From Aphanomyces cochlioides (Eukaryota; Oomycota; Saprolegniomycetes; Saprolegniales; Verrucalvaceae): a DNA stretch of 64,000 bases. The translations under genes were made by a program, and so were the position numbers. Shown piece by piece: positions 43,543 through 54,529 of the stretch. The notes under the pieces were generated by a model that ran no database searches, had not been told where the DNA came from, and saw only the letters and a list, made by a program, of their open reading frames with translations. Position 1 is the first letter of the stretch. Every line of letters begins with the position of its first letter. The stretch spans positions 372,001-436,000 of the forward strand of contig JAHQRK010000012.1 of NCBI GenBank assembly GCA_019828595.1. The letters run 5' to 3'.

Positions 43543-45853
43543 ATGGTCCGCTGTCGTCTTCTTCTGGCCTTCCTCGGCGCCACTGTGGGGCAGAGTGCCG
43601 CGAAATGCGCGTTCCAAGTGGGGACTCAGTCGCAGACTTGTATAACATGCGACAACGCCCAGCCCGTGTGCACACCGACGACTCCGTCCATGACGATCGC
43701 GGTTGGAACGTCCAACACATCAACCAAAGTCTGCGCCGACTTGACAGCTTGCACGTTTGAACTCTCGAAAGAGAATCTAAATAGTGCTGCGACGTTCACA
43801 GACAACCAGAAAGTCATCACCTCCTTGTACGTCCATCCGTCGAGTCCTTCATTTCGACATGTTTCCCCGCTAGGACGTTTCGACGCGCATTTACCAATGG
43901 GCTGATTCAATTCCAACCGAAGAGTAACACATTTTCCAACATGTCTGCTCTCACGACGCTGTACGCACGACGCACATGAACCTCTGCTTATCGCCGTGGA
44001 CATAGGGCATTTCTCGGTGATCGACCAACAGCAGGCAAAGATGACCCCGACAAGGATTATTTGCAAGTCGATCTTTATAAAGATGCTGTGCTTCCGAAGA
44101 CACTGACAAACTTGTATGCAGTAGCTTTCTTCTTTCGTACCTTTGCTGACCTCTGTACAGAACACTCTATCGCACGTACACTCAGTTTCTAAACCTGTCG
44201 AATGACGCGATCTTGACGACATTGTACGTGATGAGAGCCTTCTTCTATGGTGCCTAACGAGATTGAGTGTAGGATTGTCAAGGAAAGCTTCATGACGACT
44301 CTACCTCCTACAGGACTTGTCATGCTTACAACGCTGTATGACTAACCATCCGAGTCCCTTCTGACTTGAGCTCTAGTGTGCTTAACTCGCAGACGTTGTG
44401 GCCATTCCCACAGTGGGTCTTGGATGCTCCAAGCTTAGCAAAAATGTAAGAATCCCCTCTTTCGACAGTGGCAAATGACATATTTAGTGACTTTTCGGGC
44501 AATGCCTTCTCGTCTGTCGACATTGTGTCTAGTGAATCAATCGCCAAGTTTACTTCGTCAGTGAATCTCGGATCGCTCATTTTGACCAACACGACTCTCG
44601 GAACGTGTGCTGCCCCAACTTTGAATCGCCTATGCTCGAATTGTATGTTCTTGTGAGACCCTGCAACGTCCTCTAACCCATATTTGATGTAGACATTGCT
44701 CCCACGACAAAGAAGCCTGATGATGGTCCATCCAAGGGCGCCATTACGACACTTGTCGTCGTTTGCTGCATCGCCTCCCTTTTGGTTTTGATTGCCTTGG
44801 TCGTCCATCGCCGCAACCGTCACTCGTCTGAAATGTCTCCTGGCATTCTCAACTCCAACTCGCCAGACGACGACTTTTACGGCATCGATGAAGCGTACGT
44901 GACCAACCAAACTATGTCGAAGTACAAGACCGCTGGTGCAAACGATGCATCCTTGACCAAGATCCCACCTGAGGAAGTCGCCCTCGCCCGGTGCCTGGGC
45001 GGCGATATCTGGATGGGTGAAATGGGCAACAACCGTATTGTGTTGCGCCGTGCGCCGCGCTTTGCTGGGGACCACATCACCGACAGCTTTTTCCAAGGTG
45101 TCAAGGAAATGGCTCGCTTGAGCCATCCCAACTTGGTCACGTATTTGGGCGTGACCTGCTTGAGCGGCACAGACATTTACGCTGTCGCTGAATTCATGGA
45201 AAAGGGCAGTTTGATCTCTGTCTACCAAACCATGCCATTGACGTGGGAAATGCAATTGGCCATGGCTACTGACGTCGCGGAAGCGCTCCATTACGTCCAT
45301 ACGCTCTTGCCATCCCCCGTCCCCGTGGAACATTTGCGCAGTGCGAATGTTCTCGTCTCGAGCACCTTTAGCTGCAAGCTCAACATTTTCAACTTCATGG
45401 CCTCGTACAAAACAAGCACGATGTGCAAGGAAATGTACGGCAATAACGCGTTGGCATGGCGTGCCCCTGAGGTGTTGATGAACGAAATGAAGAACTTCCT
45501 CGCCGCCGATATTTACTCGATCGGTGTCATCCTGGCGGAAATCGGCACGTGCACACGCCCATTTGACCGCGAAATTAGTGAAGTACGTTGATCAAATCTT
45601 CAGAGCGGTGTATGCTCATGACTTTGTCTAGGTCGGCACAGTGCATACCGACGTGTGGATTGTCGATAGTGTGATGGCAGGCAAAGGCGTGCCGTCACCA
45701 TACGACTCCAAGAGCCCCAAGTGGACGAATCTTCCCGAAGATTATCAAAAACTGGTCAAAGCATGTCTCCATGCCTCCCCCAGTCAACGCCCCAACTCGG
45801 GCATCATCTTGCAGCGTCTCAAGGCGTTGAAGAACGATGGCATCGAATTGTAG
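43543..45853 (+). CDS. LRR receptor-like TKL pseudokinase 2
   Basis: MVRCRLLLAFLGATVGQSAA is a signal peptide, followed by Cys-rich SQTCITCDNAQPVC. Five or six LRR-type exons follow, each ending in a split Leu codon (…LTT-L), such as TFRRAFTNGLIQF and VLNSQTLWPFPQW. The membrane helix is ITTLVVVCCIASLLVLIALVV. In the cytosolic part the ATP-site Lys is replaced (RIVLRRAP), HRD is EHLRSANVLV and DFG is NIFNF, while YGNNALAWRAPEVL keeps the APE motif, so it is a pseudokinase. HPNLVTYLGVTCL and the IYSIGVILAEIGT strand are typical of TKL kinases. One intron divides the kinase part near 45585-45630. It is the second of three similar genes, 943 bp from the first. Confidence 0.85.
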
Positions 45854-45864
45854 CTATATATGTG

Positions 45865-46579
45865 TCACATAACACCAGCAATTGAAGCTGTCTGGATATC
45901 ACTCGGTGGTTGCGGCAAAGGCACTGAAATAGCCGACCATGGCGCTAGGAGACTCATCCAAGAAAGCAGCACTTGCAGTGGAGATGGAATAGCTTGATTC
46001 TCCAGCAGAAGCGACAAACATGCTGACGTTTCACAAGGGTGAACGAAGTAGAATGGCACGCCGAGAACAGGATGCTCGTCTTGGGACACAAACTTGGTGC
46101 CGTCGATGAATTGTTGACTCAAATGCGCTTGGACTTGAGATGTCGTCAAAGGTGTCCCATCTATTTGGCAGTGCTGAGAAGATGGCGTGAAGATTTCGAG
46201 TACCGAGATGGGATCCTTGGAGAAAAAGGACGGGCAATCGGTAGATGGGACTGTAGACAATGTGGAACTCGTAGGAGAACACGCAAGGATCCATAGGCTG
46301 CTCCAACAGACCAGGATCTACGTCGTCAATGACGTCTTCGTCGTCCGCGACAGCGCTGGAATCCTCGAAAGGTTGAGTTCTATATCGTCGAATGTTGTTG
46401 CGCGATGCTAAAAAGCCATAGCCTGGGTAAATGTGATGGAGACGGGTTGTTGTTGGCGCCGATTCCCATGTCCAGTTCCATTGCTTAGTAACTGGATGTT
46501 TTGTTACCCGAAGTTGATCCTGGAGCTCCAGCAGCGCCGTCGCTGCATCGCGGAAGTCGTCCCATGTCATGTCGATCAT
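45865..46579 (-). CDS. ATG10: ubiquitin-like-conjugating enzyme ATG10
   Basis: Two exons (46579-46204 and 46160-45865, 43-nt intron) give 223 aa. Family features are FEFHIVYSPIYRLPVLF (YHVVYSPSYxVPVLYF in relatives), LDGTPLTTSQVQ, and the active-site block SQDEHPVLGVPFYFVHPCET, where the Cys in HPCxT is the catalytic residue. ATG10 is the E2-like enzyme that joins ATG12 to ATG5 in autophagosome formation. Its stop is 12 bp from the stop of pseudokinase 2, and its start is next to a telomere-like repeat. The start is the first ATG; the frame runs up to a TTG further upstream. Confidence 0.88.
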
Positions 46580-46599
46580 TTCTTTCAAACTGAAAAAGT

Positions 46600-46682
46600 T
46601 CAAGGGGTTATGGGGTTAAAGTGTTGACAACCCAAGGGTTGAAGGGGTTGAGGGTTTATGTGGTGATAAGGGTGCAGGGGTT
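46600..46682 (-). repeat. interstitial telomere-like repeat, opposite orientation
   Basis: GGGGTTATGGGGTTAAAG and GGGGTTGAGGGTTTATG units fill about 80 bp between the divergent starts of ATG10 and the next gene. Reverse-complemented it resembles the 29264-29350 stretch (CCCCTTCAACCCTT shared). It lies in the promoter space of both genes. Confidence 0.65.
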
Positions 46683-46727
46683 ATGAACTCAACATTCTGT
46701 GAATGCACTTTTTTGAGATCTAACACG

Positions 46728-49700
46728 ATGGACGGAGGCGAGTCGGCACTGAGTGTGTTCCATACAAGAAGGCTGCTGCAAGTGATTGAACTTCCACTGG
46801 AACACTCTGATGAGACGAATGTGATCCTGGAATTTGCATCGAGATGCGCTGACGAGAAGCAATTCCAAGCGTTTTATTGCGCAGACAAAACATTGCTATT
46901 ACGATCACTGGAACAAGATTTGCATCCTCGTTTTTGGCGCGTACCGTGGACTCTCGCCTTGGAACGAATGCAACAAGCATCTCAGCCCACAGGCTTCAAT
47001 TTGAATCTACCCTCGCTTGATAGTGCAACAGGATCGTCATTGTCGGCTCAATCGATGACAGCAATGAATCAGCGTGTCGTGGCTTTGGAATTCTCTCCCG
47101 AAGGAGACTGGCTCGTTGTCGTTGTATCATGGGGACCCAAAATGTTTCTCCTTGTCGTTCCAGTAGCATCGCTAGTTACCCGCGAGCGAAAACTTTCATT
47201 GCAGGTTTGATCCGTCATTTAGATCCGTGCTAATGACGACTTCTTCATCCGTAGGCACAACTTTGTGATGGCGCGCCAGGGGAATTAATGAGCGTTGCTC
47301 CAAGTTCCATGTCGACTCAGGTAATTCATTTCACAATGAACAACGTTTACGAGAGGTGCTTCTGCCTAGATGATGTCGTTTCTTCGAGCTCATGGACAAA
47401 ATGGCGCCAAATATCATTCAACGGTTGCAGGGGACGAAGAGGATCTAAGTGTACTGGAATTTTCCCAAGGCATGACCACTCCAACTTGCGCTACGTGGTG
47501 GCGCTCCTTCAACGGACAAAACTACATCTTGGTCGGGTCAATCCACGATTTGATATCGATCGTTCATGTGGAAACGAATCGAGAATGTTGTCGCTGCGAG
47601 TTGTCAGGTATAAAATCCATCTCACCTTTCTTGATTGACACCATCGATGACATTTTTAGGCGCCATCGAAGATATTCAGTTGGTACATGGGGCTACAGCA
47701 ACAACAATGCTGGTGAAAACAAAGTCCAAGAGCGATGAGACGTCGTATTTCAAAGTTTTACTTGAGATGAAGAAGGAATCTAACGTAGTCACAACGTTTC
47801 CCGACCATTTCCTCGAAGACAAAGCGTTCCGTCCGCAACGCATCAAGCGTTTCCCATCGACAACGACTCTCCACATCGTCCAAGAAAGCACATTTGATCG
47901 ATTTACGAGCCACCTCGCCGTCTATGAGCCAAGCAATGACAACAGCAGTGGCAGCAGTGCCAAAGTGTCGTTCTACTCGAGTGACTTTGCGTGGACTTTG
48001 GTCAGCGAGTGCAATTTACCCATCACGACTGACATGCACAACGTCCAAGTGCACTTCTGCTCGTCGCAATTGATTTTAATTCAAGCCAGCTACGACTCGC
48101 ACAACGTTGCTGCATGGGTCTCCCATCGTGTCAAAACTCCAGGTTGGTCATTCCATGCACGTTAATTTATCTTAGTTGTTGGCGCTTTTAGAGATCCATG
48201 CATCCAAGATTGTTCACACTTTAAAGCTTCGTGAAGATGAAGGCATTCGCCGCGCTGTCGTCGGTCGTACGCTCGACGTTGAAGCCGACATGCTGTATTT
48301 CCTCCATACAGTTCATCAAGTACATCGATATATCTTCCATTGAAGTCACTGAACTCCTCGTAGATTTATGAATGTCGACCAAAATGGACGCGCGTGACGC
48401 TCTTCCAAGCTCTCCATGCCCGCTCTATGCACGTTCAAGACGCGGTGTTCATCGGCCATGCTATGGGCATCGACATGGCGTCGCTCTGGTATGTCTTGTT
48501 GCCATGGATTGGTTTTTCATGTTTCTTGAATGTAGTGAAGTCGTCGCCGATACGATTTGCGCCGACCATCAACCAGAGCAAGGCAAAAAGATGTCACGGA
48601 ATAGCTGCGAATGGATCATGCGATTGTACGCCAAGTCTCGAGTCGTGCCGTCGAAAGCTATGGACAAACTCGTCGCCCACGGCGGTCTCCAAAATGCCAT
48701 CGAGTACGCTCGAGAAACTTTGGCCAAGCCCGACGTCCCCGATCGAGAATTCCTCGCTCACACATTGATCGACTCGGCGCTCAAGCTCTATCAAACCGAA
48801 GCAACTTCCTCGTCGAACTGGGGTTTGCTCTATTCATTTCTTGAAACCAACAAAGACTATCAAACGGCTTTTGCGATCCAGCGATGCGTCGCGACACAAT
48901 GTGTTGATGGGGCGCTGCATGTCGGCCATTACCGCCATGCTATCGACGCGGCATTGCGAGCGCTTCAAGAATTTGGCCATCATCTTTCGTCCGACCAGGT
49001 TTCAGCAGTTCTATTTTTTTTGCCCTGACAGCAGTGCTGTAGGTGACGTTCCTCCTGGATCACGAGTACGCTTCCAATTTGACAGCGCCAGACGTACGTG
49101 TACTGTTCCGTGCGTTGCCGCTGTCGTTGCAATTCCAAACAATGGTGGCGTATCCTCCAACGCTCCTCCTCCAGCGCGATTACATCGTGCGTATTTTGCC
49201 AGAATTGACGGACGACGAAGCATTCAAGCTCGCTATGACGCTTGATCCTCGCTTGATTGCACCAAAGACACTCGCGACGTTGCCAAATGCGTCAAGTGAA
49301 GCAGCCAGCGACGTCATGACGTCTGAAGCGATGCTCGTCACCCTTGAAGAAAAAGTTGAGCTCTTCTTGACTGTCCTCTTGCGACTTCATTCAAAGCGCA
49401 GTAGTGCAAAACCTTGCAGCGCCAAGAATTACACGCACGACGACTTGATTTCATTGCTAAAATTATGGAGCAAGCAATATCGCCCACCCATCCTGGTCAT
49501 GCGCTGCTCGGACTATGGCGACTGGGCCGCCGCTGCTGCATGCTATGAAGCTCAAGGCGAGTGGGTTGACGCGATTGAATGCAAGCTCCACATGCATGAA
49601 GAGTACAAAGACGCCTATGCCGCTTGCAAATCATTAACTCGTCGTAGGCGTCGCGTCGGCAGCCCTCATGAGACTCGACATATCATGCCGCATGAAGAAT

Positions 49701-50478
49701 TAGTCGACTTGATGCAGTCGCTCGTCTTCTCGTCCAAGAATTCAATGGCCGCCGCGATGAAACGTGCCGTCCTTGCACGATTGATCCTCCACTGGAATGC
49801 CACGGAGTATGACTTGAGTGCGCTAGAAGCATTTCTTCTCAAGCAGTCAGGTTCGTCTCCTCTTCTTGTGTCCTCAAGCTGCGTGTGCTTTGGATAGATT
49901 TGTCGACCGTGGCGCAAATTCTTTTCACAGCCGTGGACTCGTTTGACGAGCGCGACCGCGAGTTCATCGCGCAATGCCAGCGACTGCCGCTCTCTGGTGT
50001 CTTCTACTTGAAAGTCTGTGAAGCGCACGTTGCGTCGCGCAAGTTGGCGTCGTCGTCGTCACAACAAGATGTAGCTCGGTTGATCGACACGGTCTTGGAA
50101 AACCTCGAGAGACATTACCCCGACGTGGCGCATTTCAAACTGGAACGACAGACACCGATGCGTCTTGGCCAGAACGATCCGATTGAAACCCATGCGCGGG
50201 TGTTTTCCTGCGGCCATGCCTTCCCCCGCCGCGTGTTTGACGACGACGTCGTGCCGCTCTTTGAAAAGAAGATGGCGGCGTTGTCGCTCCCAAACACGGC
50301 GCAAATGCTCTTGCAAGAGTACCGCAAACCCAAACGAATCGAAGCGCCATGCCCCGTCTGTGCTTTCAGCCGTCTCCAAACCATCTTGGCCCAGCCCTAC
50401 AAACGCTCGATCAACAACACGACGCGGGAAACACCTCGTCCTCGCGTCATGACGTCTGAGCAATGGATATGGAAGTAA
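46728..50478 (+). CDS. large unassigned protein, predicted beta-propeller, alpha-solenoid and C-terminal zinc site
   Basis: About nine or more exons with 40-50 nt introns give roughly 1150 aa. The N-terminal third (VVALEFSPEGDWLVVVV, YILVGSIHDLISIVHVE) reads like WD-type propeller strands. The middle is helical, with LVAHGGLQNAIEYARETLAKP and YGDWAAAAACYEAQGEWVDAIECK typical of solenoid repeats in trafficking proteins. The end has HARVFSCGHAFPRRVFDDD and, after a helix, APCPVCAFS, a Cys/His arrangement resembling a degenerate RING or zinc finger. This order recalls HOPS/CORVET-like VPS proteins, but no clear family was recognised. A start at 46728 is preferred to the ATG at 46683, which lies in the telomere-like repeat. 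Confidence 0.6.
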
Positions 50479-51313
50479 GCAACTTGTCCTCGTCACGAAT
50501 TCGCCTCTTCATCCATATCTTGTCTCCAGGACGACAGACACCACTGCCTTCACTTCCAGAGCTCGATCGTCAAAGGAAGGTAGCGAGCATCAATAGAGAC
50601 GAAGCAACTTCTTCGAGGAAGAGCTAGCTGAGGAGCGAACGCTGCAGACTCTTGAGTCCCAGCAGTCGTAGCATCAACTCTCTCATGATCCTGAGGTCGA
50701 TAAAGCAGTGGCTTGGCGGTGTAGCATGTCGGACGACTTGGAGATTGCTCATGTCGAGCCACAAGACTGCAGAAACCTCCCGAGGGAGCTCACGCGATCT
50801 CTCCAACCGTAGCGGTGCAAGCATAGCTCTCGTCCGCGCTCCAAGGTAAGCAGTGCACTCAAACAGTCTCAGTTCAAGGGCTCAACAGCACGTTCTCATG
50901 CAGTTGAGCCGATTGAGCGACTTCAACCCCCCAACCACACAGTCTGGCCGTCATCTGCAGCTGAAGCGCGCCATACCGACTCCAGCAGGCGACCTCGCGG
51001 AGGCCTCAGCATGGGATCCTCGTCTACGACCTCGTCCCGAGTTCATTGGGCTGTCCAATTCCGTTCACAAGTCGTTGATTGCGATGGTCGAGCAGCTCCA
51101 AGAGTTCAGCTATGACAACGCAAGCTGACCACAGACTCGTCACGATATCGTGCATATTGGAGCGAGCACGTTGTCGCGAGACAACGTGCTGCGAATGGAC
51201 GAGTGTCGCTAAGAACTGCGTCTGTTTCGTGACGATCACGTCGTTGGGTTGTTTCCATCCTTCGAAATTCGTCGTCACTGTAGTGCGAGACAGAGGGGTC
51301 AGTGGTCGTGTCC
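50479..51313. other. intergenic, no gene assigned; small hairpin
   Basis: It holds AGCACGTTGTC-gcga-GACAACGTGCT at 51165-51190, a perfect 11-bp inverted repeat. Open stretches at 50624-50824 (minus) and 50853-51128 (plus) have no recognised domain. The missing signal peptide exon of pseudokinase 3 may be hidden here. Confidence 0.35.
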
Positions 51314-53652
51314 ATGAGGGAAGCTCTTCATCCGCGTCGCGAATGCGCTGTGGGAGTGACCAAATCAGGAATGAAGAAGAACGCGTGGTGCTTCCAAGAC
51401 GGCGTCCTCTCAATCGACATCTTTGCCGCCGGCCAAGTCAATCTCACCCAACTCGAGACAGCCGAGATCGAACGAATTGACATGTACGTGCTTCCTTGCT
51501 TCCAGCACGCGCTTACCATCGTTCTTGTAGTCATGCCAACGGATGGAAATGGTCGCTGGACCCCGATTTGGACCAGTTCTCCATTGACACGATGTAAGTT
51601 CAACGCCAAGAGTCCATCCATCTCACCCTAAATTGCGCTCTGACCAGTGTACTGGACAACATCACGACGCTCGATGCAATCCGCGCTTGGAACGTCTCGT
51701 ATTCGACTCGCTTGTACGTATCTAACTCGCTCTCATGCAGTTCTTGACGACTTTTTGCAGGAATATCACGAATTCTCAAGTAGAGTCGCTGGATTTGGAC
51801 GATTGGACGCATCTTGCTCATGTGTTGTACGCTCCATCCAGCGTCGCCTTCATCTCATCGCGTTCTCTCTTTGTAGGTCCATTATCAACGACACAAAGCT
51901 CGAATTGGTCGACCTTCCGTCAAGTTCCAAGCTTAAAAATCCCTTACAAGTCTACGTCGACAATACGCCGCGATTCAACGCGACGGCATGGCAAGCCAAG
52001 CACGACTTTGTCAAGCTCACAGTGTACGTTTCCTCCTCTCGTAGCTCGTGGAAATCTCTCTCGTATGTAGCCCGACACACAGCGCCCAAGGAAGCTTCAC
52101 TCGAAAACCATCGTCAGCAACGACTTCGGCGCCACAAACGTCAAAGACACCGACGCTTGAAGAAGGAACGCTGTCTCCAGACGAGACGACTACGGTTCCC
52201 CCTGACGATAAGTCGCAACCGCCTATAACGTCATCGCCCAAATCGACGCAAGTCCCCCCGAAGGAAACGACCGCTTCCCCCGAAAAGACAACAGCTCCCC
52301 CTGAAAAGACAACAGCTCCCCCTGGAGAGGAAAGCACGGTTCCCCCTGAGAAGACGACAGCTTCGCCACCAGAAACGACGGTGCCTGCCACAATTTCTCC
52401 ATCGCCCACGCCTGAAATCCCCACGACTGAGCTTCCTCCATCGTCATCTTCATTGACAACTTTTCTCCCGACGCACAATCCATCCTCGAGTTTGACGGCG
52501 GAGCCTGTAAATGCATCCAATATTCACTCGGCATCGCCATCGACGACGCCTGGACACCAGAATGCATCGTCGTCTTCCGGTGTGTCGTCTGCTGTTGCCG
52601 TCCTCATTGGGGTTGCGATTGCTGCGGCGACATGCAGCTTGGTCACCTTGGCGTTTGTCCTGATCAAACGACGCCGCAAGTTGTGGGCCAACACGTCGGA
52701 GCGAGCGCCGCCGATTATTGTCCAAGAATCGTTCGACCTCGTGGACGACGAGATCAAACTCTCGCTCGGGAATATGGCATCGTTCTCCGCCATGAAGAAA
52801 GCTCGCAACTTGCTCCAAGGCACGTATGAAGGCGAGACGGTCGTCGTCAAGTACACACCAGCCGACGCGAGCGACACAAATGCGTTTGTCGTGCACTTCC
52901 AGAGCCTCTTGACGCTCCACCATCCCAATCTCGTCAGTTTACTCGGTCTAGCGTCGTTCGACTACGGCGGCTTGGCCTGCGTTGGTATCGTCGCCGAGTT
53001 TATGGAGCTTGACACGCTGCGGAGTCGGCTCCATTCGAAGAAAGTCGACATTTCTGACGAGCTCGAGTGGGAAATGTGCACGGATGTTGCGGCTATCGTG
53101 CAATATTTCCACTGCGTCGATCGTATTGTGGGCGATGCCTTGACGCCACATGATTTCCTCGTCAATGCCGACCTGCGCATCAAATTGAACGCGTTTGCCT
53201 TTTGGCAACCCGAAGCATCATCTTGGCCACAAGAATGCTACGGCACGACACGATTCCTCCATCGAGCGCCGGAAATACTCACGCAGCAATCTGCTCACAG
53301 TACAGCCGCGGCGGATATCTACGCGTTGGGCTTTGTCCTGGGCGAAATCTGCACGCGGTCGTTGCCGTTTCGCGAACAAGTAAGTCACTTCCTGCGTCAT
53401 GTCAATGCTTTATGCTGCTTGTAGAAGCGCGAGATGGGCACGATTGCATTCGAGATATCATTGTTGCAAGCGGCAGAGCAAAAGCAAAGTGAATGGCCAG
53501 CTCCTTTCGACATTGAAGCGAGTAAGCCCAACCTCCCCAAGGATTTCCACGCGTTGCTCAAACAGTGCTGGGCCAGAGATCCATCCACACGTCCGTCGAT
53601 TCATCAAGTCGTCGCGTGCCTTCAACAGATTGCCGACGATCGATTTACATAG
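51314..53652 (+). CDS. LRR receptor-like TKL pseudokinase 3 (5' end uncertain)
   Basis: The ectodomain follows the pattern of the two other receptors: short exons of one LRR unit each (LSIDIFAAGQVNLTQL, LDNITTLDAIRAWNVSYSTRL, ITNSQVESLDLDDWTHL), each broken in the codon of the last residue. A long Pro/Thr/Ser stem with PPEKTTAPPEKTT repeats leads to the membrane helix (VAVLIGVAIAAATCSLVTLAFVL). The kinase-like part keeps the ATP-site Lys (VVVKYTP), but HRD is GDALTPHDFLV and DFG is LNAFAF, so catalysis is unlikely. YGTTRFLHRAPEIL and DIYALGFVLGEIC are TKL-typical. No signal peptide is seen after the first ATG (51314); an upstream exon may be missing or the gene may be 5' truncated. Confidence 0.75.
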
Positions 53653-54529
53653 AGACAAAACGAGCTAGAAGTCGTCAAGTTAGACATGCGTAATGAAGAG
53701 TCACCGTCAACTGTAGCCGCCGTCGTTGCCAGTGTTGTTCTTGCCATTCTTCCTTACTCTTTCATATTGACAGAGCTAGAACATTGTCGAAACAATAATG
53801 CAGCTACGAAAAGAGGATGTTGTGTCGAGAGAAAGTTGAAAAATGAGATCACGAGAAAATATCGACAAAGTGAAAGCTGACGACGGCGACTGTTATCGCT
53901 GCCTTTGCCTGCTACGTCGACAAACTCTATCTTCCAAGCGTATCAGCGTAGCTCTGTAACTTCTACATGGATGGTGATGATGAGAAAACCAAAGACTCTG
54001 GCAGGACGCTTTGATAGAACTTTGCAAATTGAGATCGCTGAATTTACCCACCGCCAACGACGATATGATTGCCGCTCACGATTACCACAGCTGCTACAAA
54101 CGTTAGAGAGATCTCGGATTGACGCGGCTGTAGCGAATTTTAAGGAGAGAATTCGATTGACAATGAAAAAGTGTCATGGTGTGCCGATGTCGTCGTGAGA
54201 AAAAGTTGTAAAGTGAGATTGAACCACTGACCACCATTGAGCTTCGTGTGCCTGGCCAGGGAGTAGATGAGCTAACGTGACTTCTCCGCAGAATCGTGAA
54301 CAACTCGCAAGAAAAGTCCTGTGGTGTGACCGTAAGGAGACAAATAACAAAAATGTAGCGTCGCATTCAACATTGGTAACAAAAGTCTCTGAAAGTTGCC
54401 GCTGCCATCCGAGCGGGCTCATGAAATATCATTGTCGTTGCAGCAGCTTGTAACAAAACGATGGAATGCGGTGGAGAAAACAAGGTTTGGTGCTGCTGCA
54501 TCTTGTTGCAAAACAAGAGAGGTAGGAGA
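53653..54529. other. 0.88 kb intergenic, no gene seen
   Basis: A plus-strand open stretch at 53905-54198 (97 codons, IEIAEFTHRQRRYDCRSRL) has no recognised domain. The space separates the 3' ends of pseudokinase 3 and the SMG7-like gene. Confidence 0.35.

Noticed and set aside
44326..45333. Minus-strand frame of 335 codons
   Set aside because: It is antisense to pseudokinase 2, which has a signal peptide, LRRs and a kinase fold on the plus strand.
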